From Streptomyces violaceusniger Tu 4113 (GTDB lineage Bacteria; Actinomycetota; Actinomycetes; Streptomycetales; Streptomycetaceae): 64,000 bases of DNA. The notes beneath the pieces were generated by a model. It did not search any database. It worked only from the letters and a program-made list of their open reading frames with translations, and was not told the origin of the DNA. The number at the start of each line of letters is the position of its first letter. The first letter of the stretch is position 1. Below, one piece after another: positions 44,801 through 51,196 of this stretch. The position numbers were made by a program, and so were the translations under genes. The stretch lies in the NCBI RefSeq assembly GCF_000147815.2, contig NC_015957.1:3844001-3908000 (forward strand). The letters are read 5' to 3'.

Positions 44801-46209
44801 AGCCGGTCGAGGACGCTGCCGAGGATGTACAGCGACTCGTCCCGCATCCCGGCGGACAGCAGCAGTTCCCGTACCCCGTCGTGGAACTCGTAGCCGATGC
44901 CCGTCTCGTCCAGCGGGTCGGCGCTCCCCACCTTGCGCAGCAGTCCGCCCAGGAGGACTTCGGCCAGATCGCCGGGGCTGCCCTCCGGCTGGTGGATCCC
45001 CTGCACGAACTCCATCACGGGAATGTTCAACGGCGCGGCGGCCAGCCGGGACGCCAGCCGGAAGGCGCTCGGCGAGGCGGTGGCGCGGAACCGGAAGACG
45101 CGGTCCCAGGCGCTCGGTTCGGGTTCGGGCTCCCAGCGCTCGGCCGGCGCCCCGGGCAGCAGCGCCATCGTGTCCTCGCCGCGTGCCGACGGGCGGGTCA
45201 CCAGCCGCGCCCAGTTGGCCATCCACCGCGCGTCCAGCTCCAGCACCGGGACCGGTGGTGCGCCGCCCGGCCAGGAACCGCCGTCCGCCCGCCGCCAGGT
45301 GCCGTTGGGGGCGCCCGGTTCGGGGACCCGCACCCGCACCCGCTCCGGCGCCACACCGGTGTGGCGCCAGCGGCCCTGGTGCAGGACATGCAGCACGGCG
45401 ACCGAGGCGTGCCGCGCCCAGTGGGCCAGCGCGCGCTGGGCGCTCTCATCGGCCCAGGCCGCGCCGATGCCGTCGGTCAGCACCAGCACCGTCCGCTTGC
45501 CGCGCGGCGGCATCCCGGCGACCGGCGACCGGTCCTCGGGTAACGGATGGTCGGTGTTCAGCCGGTGCACCCGCACATCCCGGAAGGCGCCGGTGCGTCG
45601 CAGCACGGTGACCAGATGCTCGGCCGTCCGCCGCCACACCACCATCGAACTGCCGCAGTCCACCACCACAACGGCGTCCATCCAGCGCTCGCGCACCGGC
45701 ACACACGCGGGCATCCACAGCCCCTCGCGCGCCGCGCACTCCGCCGTGGCCTCCTCGTCGATCTCCATCTCGACCAGCGAGGGCGAGGTGCGCTTGAGCG
45801 GCCGCAGCGCCCGGGACAGGGCGCGCTCGGGCAGCGGCGGCTCGCAGACGGACGCCCGGCGCGCGGGCACGAAGGCTTCCGCGACGGTCACCGGCTCCGC
45901 GTCTCCAGGCGGTGCGGGGACGCCGAGCAGCTCCACGGGGAGCAACGGCTCCGCGGCCGCGGGCCCGGCCTCGGACTCGGCCGCGGGGCGCTCCCGTTCG
46001 CGGTCCTGCCGCGGTTCGTCGGACGGCTCGTCACCGGGCGGCGGGGCGTCCGCCTCCGGTGTCCCCGGGAGGGGTCCGGGGTCCGGCCGCCCGGGGCCGG
46101 GGTCCGTCTCGGCCTTGCAGACCGCCAGCCACAGGGCGTCGGCCAACTGGCGCCAGTCGAGGTCCCGGGGGGCGGGCCCGGCGGACCGGCCGCCTGGGTG
46201 ATGTGTCAT
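41851..46209 (-). CDS. Giant vWA-STAND (NB-ARC)-TPR protein, FxsT-like
   Basis: A 1452-residue protein. Order: an N-terminal Pro/Glu-rich segment (1-130); a SAV_2336-type vWA domain with MIDAS-like DCGSSM at Asp184 and VLVLTDGIGAAW; a helical region; a linker; an NB-ARC/STAND NTPase starting about 630 (NFTGRQTLLDTL, P-loop LGGVGKSQ near 665, LLVFDNAEE Walker B, GRILVTSRN); then at least ten 42-residue tetratricopeptide repeats (about 1000-1440; pattern LGEDHPTTLACAVNLSGDL). This is the architecture of the 'FxSxx-COOH system TPR protein', here serving as the vWA partner of MoxR and VMAP. STAND proteins are signal-activated switches that oligomerise. Its ATG overlaps the MoxR stop (ATGA). Codon 223 is TTA. 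Confidence 0.87.
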   Translation of the reverse strand: MTHHPGGRSAGPAPRDLDWRQLADALWLAVCKAETDPGPGRPDPGPLPGTPEADAPPPGDEPSDEPRQDRERERPAAESEAGPAAAEPLLPVELLGVPAPPGDAEPVTVAEAFVPARRASVCEPPLPERALSRALRPLKRTSPSLVEMEIDEEATAECAAREGLWMPACVPVRERWMDAVVVVDCGSSMVVWRRTAEHLVTVLRRTGAFRDVRVHRLNTDHPLPEDRSPVAGMPPRGKRTVLVLTDGIGAAWADESAQRALAHWARHASVAVLHVLHQGRWRHTGVAPERVRVRVPEPGAPNGTWRRADGGSWPGGAPPVPVLELDARWMANWARLVTRPSARGEDTMALLPGAPAERWEPEPEPSAWDRVFRFRATASPSAFRLASRLAAAPLNIPVMEFVQGIHQPEGSPGDLAEVLLGGLLRKVGSADPLDETGIGYEFHDGVRELLLSAGMRDESLYILGSVLDRLGRRWKPLLMLRDLLNHPSGSVRDLPKTERLLPYIRLQEQVYQALSGPYLEGARSFRALVLAHQALARSGESRSDPVEDASHRGRYAVSEALAMTDSTTPRTDPLAQADDSPSPPAHGTPGSAAEHLRGTFVSVTAARSLPAVEERQAGEPPSIWGNVPPRNNNFTGRQTLLDTLHERLRSEGTAAVLPEALHGLGGVGKSQIALEYVHQHAADYDAVWWIPAERPEQIRQALVQLADRLGLRAGMEANTAVPSVLDALRTGRPCRNWLLVFDNAEELETVRPFFPAGGPGRILVTSRNAQWSRAARTVEVDVFEREESIELLRRRGPELPRDQADRVADALGDLPLAIEQAAAWLTETGMPVDEYLQVFEDERADVSTRRNELLAAGVPVDYPEPVAAAWNMSLRRLAETHPGALQLLQMCSFFAPEPISRRLFSGVRGVSLSPELSEVLQDPIKLGHAIREINRYALIKINHRNNTIEMHRLVQAVLIGQMSTQQQADMRHSAHVLLAFGDPNDVAPPNWGRYADLLSHVRASRAMECDDKWVRQMVRNLVRFLYIWGDHEGALELGTQVRREWVETLGEDSAETLAVSRTLGHVLTVLGHFKEARELNRRTLELQRAKDGDDHENTLVTQGAVAVDTRYQGDYSRYVELEKDRWTRTLRLFGDEDPYSIGAANDYALALRAVGDYERARQLEEGARRTAELVLGENALLTILVEANLSIDIREGGDYLAARDMLEQTCARARQSLPQNAPIAVYALRNLAVARRKAGDHEGALDLSREVLERYRLRYTEPNLHITITALALSMDLRQTADLEGARELGRKCLDEMHVLLGERHPATLGAATDLAVTLRLLGETDEALALNKKTLPVLVERLGADHPTALACAINMASDHYTLADYQEARDLDTTTLATCRSRLGEDHPTTLACAVNLSGDLRALGEGRQAEELHQDALGRLRRVLTANHPTTVAAARGIRADCDVESLSI

Positions 46210-47387
46210 GTCGAGCCTGCTGCACTGTCCAGCCGGTGCCAGACGGCCTGCAGTAGCTCCTCCCACTCGGGCCCCGGTACATGCGACTGGGCCGTCACCA
46301 GATACACCGCGTTGAGCAACTGGTCGGCGGCGAGGCCGCCTTCGCGCTCGCTGCGCTCGAGGAACATCTGGATCAGCTCCCGGGCGCGTGGATCGTCGGC
46401 CCGTCCCAGATGCGCGGCCACGATCGCGGCGAGCCGGTCCGCGTCCGGTTCGGGCAGCCGGAGCTGGAGACAGCGCCGCAGGAACGCGGGCGGGAAATCC
46501 CGCTCGCCGTTGCTGGTGATGACGACGACGGGGAAGGCGCTGCAGCGCACCCGCCCCGAGGCGATGACGGTACTGCGCTCCGGATCGTCGGTGAGGACCG
46601 ATACGGCCGGGCGGCGTCGGCGGACGCGCACCAGCTCGGGAATGGAGTACTCGCCGGCCTCGAAGATGTCGAGCAGATCATTGGGCAGATCGATATCGCT
46701 CTTGTCGAATTCATCGATGAGCAGGACGCGCGGCAGACGGTGCGGGAGCATCGCCGTGCCCAGCGGCCCGAGTTGGAGGAAGTCGCCGATGTCCTCCGGC
46801 CCGGGTTCGTGCGTGTCCCCCTCCGACGCCTGTCCGGCCGCGGCGGCATGCACCCGGCCGACGGCATCGTAGCCGTAAAGCCCGGCCCGCAGGGTCGAAC
46901 GCGTCGTGATCGGCCAGCGCAGCACCCGGCCCAGGCCCAGCTCCCGGCTGATGCGATACGCCAGCGTCGACTTGCCGGTGCCCGGGCGGCCCGTCACCAG
47001 AAGGGGACGCCTGAGGATCAGCGCCGCGTTGACGAGATCGGCCTCCTCGGGGTCGGACCGCACGCCCAGGGGTGCCGTGCCCAGCCGCCGGGCGGTGTCC
47101 TGCTCGTCCTCCGGCGGCGCCGGGGGCTCGGTCGGGGTGTCGTCCCGATCGGATAACGCGCCGGGCCGGCCGTCGCCGTCGGGCGGGCAGGCCGAGACCC
47201 CGCCGAAGGTGCGCCACGGGGGCGGCGGCGGAAGGATCTCCTCCAGGCTTACGTCGTGGAGCGGGCGCCCAGTGCCCTGGTAGATCCACCAGGGGCGCGG
47301 TATCCCGGACGGCAGGGCACCGGAAGCGGAACCCGAGTCCTGCTGGACCCGTCCGTTGTGCCGCCGCGCAGGCTCTCCGTCGCTCAT
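46206..47387 (-). CDS. MoxR-type AAA+ ATPase of the vWA-MoxR-VMAP system
   Basis: A 393-residue AAA+ protein. A low-complexity N-terminus (1-110; a Pro-rich segment LEEILPPPPPWRTFGG) is followed by the ATPase core: Walker A GRPGTGKS (about residue 135), Walker B LLIDEFDKSD (about 220), sensor VVITSNGERDFPPAFLRRC with arginine finger, and a lid helix bundle. MoxR ATPases remodel partners through a vWA cofactor, which is the next gene. ATGA overlaps on both sides (with VMAP and vWA-STAND) make the three a single translational unit. Codon 78 is TTA. Confidence 0.9.
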   Translation of the reverse strand: MSDGEPARRHNGRVQQDSGSASGALPSGIPRPWWIYQGTGRPLHDVSLEEILPPPPPWRTFGGVSACPPDGDGRPGALSDRDDTPTEPPAPPEDEQDTARRLGTAPLGVRSDPEEADLVNAALILRRPLLVTGRPGTGKSTLAYRISRELGLGRVLRWPITTRSTLRAGLYGYDAVGRVHAAAAGQASEGDTHEPGPEDIGDFLQLGPLGTAMLPHRLPRVLLIDEFDKSDIDLPNDLLDIFEAGEYSIPELVRVRRRRPAVSVLTDDPERSTVIASGRVRCSAFPVVVITSNGERDFPPAFLRRCLQLRLPEPDADRLAAIVAAHLGRADDPRARELIQMFLERSEREGGLAADQLLNAVYLVTAQSHVPGPEWEELLQAVWHRLDSAAGST

Positions 47388-48883
47388 CGACCACCTACCC
47401 CGTCGTCCGGCCCCGTCATGCGCCCAAGAGGTTCCACCGGTCGGGTTGGGTCGTCCCAAACGAGCACCACATATTGCCCGAGGTGATGCTCCCCCTCTGC
47501 GGAGCCGTTCGTATGGGCGTCCAGACGTAACTCTGTCATGGCTTCACGGAGCCGTGCCAGGTTCCCGCTCGGCTCGGCCTGTTTTTGTCTCAGTTGCTGG
47601 ACGAAGCCGGGGTCACGGGGTGTCCGGCCGTCCCAGGCGACCACCGGGATCCCGGCCCGCCAGGCGGTCAGCACCTCCGAGTTTCCCTCGGGGGTGGCCC
47701 CGGGGGGCGCGCTCAGGATCAGGGCGACCACCTGGGGGTCGGCCTTGAGCCGGGCGAGCAGGGCGGTGGTGTCGCCGGAGCGCGGGCTGTCCGGGCCCTC
47801 GCCGTCCACGACGAGCTGCTTGGCGCGCTCGGGCTGCTGGTCGAAGACGTTCCAGCGCTGCTTCCAGTCGCGGTGCCAGCGCTTGGTCCGGCTGCGCTCC
47901 AGGCTCCGTACGACCACCGGATAGCCCCCCATGTACAGCGGGATGGGGGACTCGCTGTCGAGTTCCAGACGCCAGCGGTGGACCGGCAGATTCAGGTCAT
48001 CCGTGTCGAGCATGAACTCGATATGGATCGCCCCGGCGTCGTCCCACTCCTCGGCGGCCTCGTACACCAGCGTCTGGACCGCCCGTTCCGCGGTCTCCGA
48101 GGTGACCTGGGTGACCGGGCCGCGGGCCGGATGCCAGCCGGACGGGTCGTACTGGTGCCAGGACGAGAGCTCGTAGCACCCGGCCTCCTCCTGCGGCAGC
48201 AGCCGGATCACCAGATAGGCGTCCACCGGCCCGGCCGGGGCGGCATGCCCCACCTGCTGCCGCAGCGACCGTAGCTGTGGCGTCAGGCCCAGCTCCCGGG
48301 CCTGCTCATCGGCCCATTCGCGCAGCGCGTCGGCCCGCTCCAGCGGACGCGCCGCCGCCGCGAGGTACTCCACGAGGGCGAGGCCCGGCGGCAGCCCGCC
48401 CGGCTGTGCGTTCATCCGGCTCAGCACCTCGAAGGCGTGCCAGGGGCTGGTGACCGCGGGGATGTCCTGCAACGGGCCCGCTGCCGCCCGGCACAACTGG
48501 CCCAACTGCTCGATCTCCAGCTCCTCCAGCAGCGACCGCAGCTTCGCGGCGGCGGTCTCGGGCAGTGCCGGACGGGCCGTCATCTGCTCCATGACCGAGT
48601 CGAGCCGCATCATGGCGTCCTCGTCGGCCGCCGCCATCACCGCGAGGGACGCGCGTAGCGCGTGCATGATCCGCACGTTTTCCAGGCATTCGCGGGCCAG
48701 TTCCACCAGGAAGTAGTCGGTCACCCGGTGGACGCGCACGGGAACGCTGGTCATCTCCAGTTCCATGGCGACCAGATCCAGACACAGCGTGCGCAGATCC
48801 GGATCCGTCAGACAGCGGAACTCCTTCAACGCCGTGACGAGGTTGCCAACCGATTTCAGGCCACCTTCCCCCATGGCCGCCAT
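47384..48883 (-). CDS. VMAP: vWA-MoxR-associated conflict system protein
   Basis: A 499-residue protein, third core member of the ternary system. N-terminal effector-associated-type helical domain (about 5-75; VGNLVTALKEFRCLTDPDLR, ARECLENVRIMHALRASL), a middle helical region (about 108-215) and the C-terminal VMAP-C domain (about 220-490; AYLVIRLLPQEEAGCYEL, IHIEFMLDTDDLNLPVHRW, VVRSLERSRTKRWHRDWKQR, VVAWDGRTPRD). VMAP is thought to link the MoxR-vWA motor to effectors, with N-terminal EADs recruiting effector proteins that carry the same EAD. The ATG has GGGGGAGGG 6 bases upstream. Codon 452 is TTA. Confidence 0.82.
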   Translation of the reverse strand: MAAMGEGGLKSVGNLVTALKEFRCLTDPDLRTLCLDLVAMELEMTSVPVRVHRVTDYFLVELARECLENVRIMHALRASLAVMAAADEDAMMRLDSVMEQMTARPALPETAAAKLRSLLEELEIEQLGQLCRAAAGPLQDIPAVTSPWHAFEVLSRMNAQPGGLPPGLALVEYLAAAARPLERADALREWADEQARELGLTPQLRSLRQQVGHAAPAGPVDAYLVIRLLPQEEAGCYELSSWHQYDPSGWHPARGPVTQVTSETAERAVQTLVYEAAEEWDDAGAIHIEFMLDTDDLNLPVHRWRLELDSESPIPLYMGGYPVVVRSLERSRTKRWHRDWKQRWNVFDQQPERAKQLVVDGEGPDSPRSGDTTALLARLKADPQVVALILSAPPGATPEGNSEVLTAWRAGIPVVAWDGRTPRDPGFVQQLRQKQAEPSGNLARLREAMTELRLDAHTNGSAEGEHHLGQYVVLVWDDPTRPVEPLGRMTGPDDGVGGR

Positions 48884-49265
48884 GCTGTGCCCTCCCCCGA
48901 GGCCGCATCACCGGTCCCCGCCGCCGATGATCCCGCCGGAGACCCTGCCACACGCGGGCGCCAACTGCTCGGACTCCGGGACAAGTTGTTTTCCCCGCAA
49001 GTTCTGCCTGACACCCCCTGGGCGAGTATGTCCAGGGCACGGTCCCCGCCCCCGGAGGGCCCCGCCGCGGCGGGGACACGTCCCGGTGGTGGACCGGGGG
49101 AGCATATGCCCGTGAGGCGGAGGGTGGTCCTCCCCAGGGGCCCACCTGGACGATTCCGGCGACCTGGCGTGCGGGACGCCCTTCCGCCGTGGCCCGGGGA
49201 GCGCGCGGGCCCCGCGCCCAGGGGGCCCGGGTTCGGCACCCGCCGGGTCGGGAGGGTGAGGAGGG
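48884..49265. other. 382-base gap with strong hairpin, between nucleosidase and VMAP
   Basis: The gap must carry the 3' end of the nucleosidase transcript and the promoter of the VMAP-MoxR-vWA unit, reading left. A stable hairpin pairs GTCCCCGCC (49042-49050) with GGCGGGGAC (49069-49077), also containing the palindrome CCCCGCCGCGGCGGGG (49060-49075). It is a plausible terminator separating the two units. No convincing small gene was seen. Confidence 0.45.
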
Positions 49266-50468
49266 TCACGCCAATCCGAGATCCTCGACCCGCCGGGTGA
49301 GTTCGGCGGCCGCCGGATCGTCCGGGGCGAGCACCGCGATCACCTCCACCAGCTCGCCCATCGCACGCCGCGCCTCGCAGGTGCGCAGCAGGGACAGGGC
49401 CTCCGAGCGGCTCGCCGACTGACGGCCCACCGCGGTTCCCACGGTGGGCAACTCGTCGAGCAACTGCTGCCAGCGGGCGGGGGAGGTCATCCCGGACACG
49501 GCCAGCAGCGTGTCCGCGAGATCGCCGATGTCACGGATCGTCAGCTTGCGCCGCCGGGGGGCCTGGGGGTGCGTACCGCTGGCGAGCGGGGGCGTATCGG
49601 CCGCACGGGACCCCATGTCGGTGTCCAGGGACCGCGTGTCGGCGGTGAACGGCCGGGCCGCCGGGTCATCCGCCACCCCCGGGGCGTCCGCCGCCACCGG
49701 GATCCGGCCGATCAGTTCGAAGGCGAAGGCGGCCGCGTGCCGGGAGGCCACCGGCTGCCAGCGCTCGTCGTGCGCCTCGCCCTTGTCCCCGAGCAGGTCC
49801 GAGATGCCGCGGATCACCAGCGCGTCCAACTGCTGGTTGACGTACGCGCCCGCGAGGAAGCCGAAGCCCTCCATGTCCACCGCGAGCGCGTCACCCGCAC
49901 TGGCGGCGAGCCTGAGCCCGGCATCCGAGCGGTGGTGCGCCACCACTCGGCCGCCCGCCGCGAGGGGTTTCACCTGCGCGCGGGGGCGTGGCGCGTCGTC
50001 TCCCGGGCGGATCCGCCGCTGCCACGCGTCGCCCGCCGCCACCAGCCGGGCCAGTTGCACGAGCCCGTACGCGGACTGATGGGTCTTCTGCCGGGGCCAG
50101 AACCCCGACTCGGTGTCCTTACCGGTCTCGTAGTCGTACACCGCGTCGGCGGCCACCACATCGCCCAGCGCGACGTCCTTGACGCCGCCCGCGACCCCCA
50201 CGAACAGCACCGCCCAGGGCGCGAAGAGCGCCGCGGCCCGCTCGACCGAGGCCGCGGCGCCCGGATTCCCCGGACCCGTCATATGGATGGCGACCGTCCG
50301 CTCACCGGATCCGGCGCGGAACACGCCCACTTCGAACAGTGCGCCCCGCTCCGCCTTGACCGGGCGCGGATCCTCCAAGTGGGCCCGGACCGCCCGGTAC
50401 TCGACCTCCAGCGCGGTCAGGACCACCACATCGGCCCGCGCCGCCCCGCCCTTGCCCTCAGCGCCCAT
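49266..50468 (-). CDS. MTA/SAH nucleosidase-like effector with C-terminal EAD-type domain
   Basis: A 400-residue fusion. The N-terminal phosphorylase/nucleosidase domain (PNP_UDP_1, about 12-255) shows VVVLTALEVEYRAVRAHL, VLFVGVAGGVKDVALGDVV, the substrate motif ALAVDMEGFGFL and catalytic Asp in VIRGISDLLGDKG. After a Pro/Thr-rich linker (about 260-305), a helical domain of about 90 residues (IGDLADTLLAVSGMTSPARW...LLRTCEARRAMGELVEVI) resembles effector-associated domains and the N-terminus of VMAP. In NTPase-centred conflict systems, such nucleosidases are predicted effectors that destroy nucleotides or NAD-like metabolites when triggered. Ordinary MTAN enzymes lack the extra domain. Confidence 0.8.
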   Translation of the reverse strand: MGAEGKGGAARADVVVLTALEVEYRAVRAHLEDPRPVKAERGALFEVGVFRAGSGERTVAIHMTGPGNPGAAASVERAAALFAPWAVLFVGVAGGVKDVALGDVVAADAVYDYETGKDTESGFWPRQKTHQSAYGLVQLARLVAAGDAWQRRIRPGDDAPRPRAQVKPLAAGGRVVAHHRSDAGLRLAASAGDALAVDMEGFGFLAGAYVNQQLDALVIRGISDLLGDKGEAHDERWQPVASRHAAAFAFELIGRIPVAADAPGVADDPAARPFTADTRSLDTDMGSRAADTPPLASGTHPQAPRRRKLTIRDIGDLADTLLAVSGMTSPARWQQLLDELPTVGTAVGRQSASRSEALSLLRTCEARRAMGELVEVIAVLAPDDPAAAELTRRVEDLGLA

Positions 50469-50534
50469 GGATCCCCCCTAGGACAGCTTCCGTCGACACC
50501 TTACGGATGCGACGCACCCAATGGGCCTCATGCG

Positions 50535-51092
50535 TCAGGGCCGGTGCAGATCCGCGTACAGCACGATCTGCACCCCCAGGACGATGATCAGCGCCACCTC
50601 CGCCACCGACACCACCAGCAGCACCGCCCGCACCGGCTCCGAGGCCCAGTACACGACGAGAGCGGCGATCGGCGCCACCGTGAACAGCAGCAGATCGGCC
50701 GCCAGTTGCAGCCGCTTGCGGGAGATCCGGCGGCCGTCGTCGCGGTGGGCCCGCTCCCAGCCGAACACCGGTGGCCGGCCCGGCACGAGCGCCGCCAGCC
50801 GAGGCCCCAGATCCTCCCGGACATACCGCCCGATGGCGGATATCTTCTCGTCGTTGACCAGATACGCCCAGCCCAGCAGGGCCGACGCCGGGGGCAGCAG
50901 CAACAGCAGCTCCGGACGTCCATGGCTCTGGAGGGAGAAGGTGATGATGGCCGCCATCGCGGCGAGCGTCGCGTAGAGCAGATTGTCGCGGAACCCGATC
51001 CGCGCCCGCTGCTCCTCCTTCACCTGCTCGTACTCCAGGATCAGCAGCCTGCCCGTGACCGCTTCGCCCTCGGCGCTGTTTTCTCGCGTCAC
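50535..51092 (-). CDS. Small membrane protein upstream of the nucleosidase effector
   Basis: A 185-residue protein. A hydrophilic N-terminus (about 1-40; ILEYEQVKEEQRARIGFRDN) is followed by four hydrophobic segments: two close together (LLYATLAAMAAIITFSL; LLLLLPPASALLGWAYLV) and two at the C-terminus (LLLFTVAPIAALVVYWA; VLLVVSVAEVALIIVLGV). The cytoplasmic loop has a conserved-looking EKISAIGRYVREDLGPRL. Family not named by me; the pattern recurs in streptomycete proteins next to NTPase conflict genes. GTG at 51090-51092 follows GGAGGGGG. Probably co-transcribed with the nucleosidase (66-base gap), perhaps a membrane anchor or second effector. Confidence 0.7.
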   Translation of the reverse strand: MTRENSAEGEAVTGRLLILEYEQVKEEQRARIGFRDNLLYATLAAMAAIITFSLQSHGRPELLLLLPPASALLGWAYLVNDEKISAIGRYVREDLGPRLAALVPGRPPVFGWERAHRDDGRRISRKRLQLAADLLLFTVAPIAALVVYWASEPVRAVLLVVSVAEVALIIVLGVQIVLYADLHRP

Positions 51093-51160
51093 CGTTGCCC
51101 CCTCCGCGACCGATGACCGGCTCCCCTGTGACCGGCCCCCCTGGTGACTGTTTCCGCCCT

Positions 51161-51196
51161 TACGCCTGGTCCATTCCCCTACGCCTGGTCCATTCC
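51161..51196. repeat. 17-base direct repeat at the 3' end of the AcoR-like gene
   Basis: TACGCCTGGTCCATTCC occurs at 51161-51177 and 51180-51196. The second copy is the last codons and stop of the regulator gene; the first lies just past the stop. It is a micro-duplication of the gene end. Confidence 0.8.
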
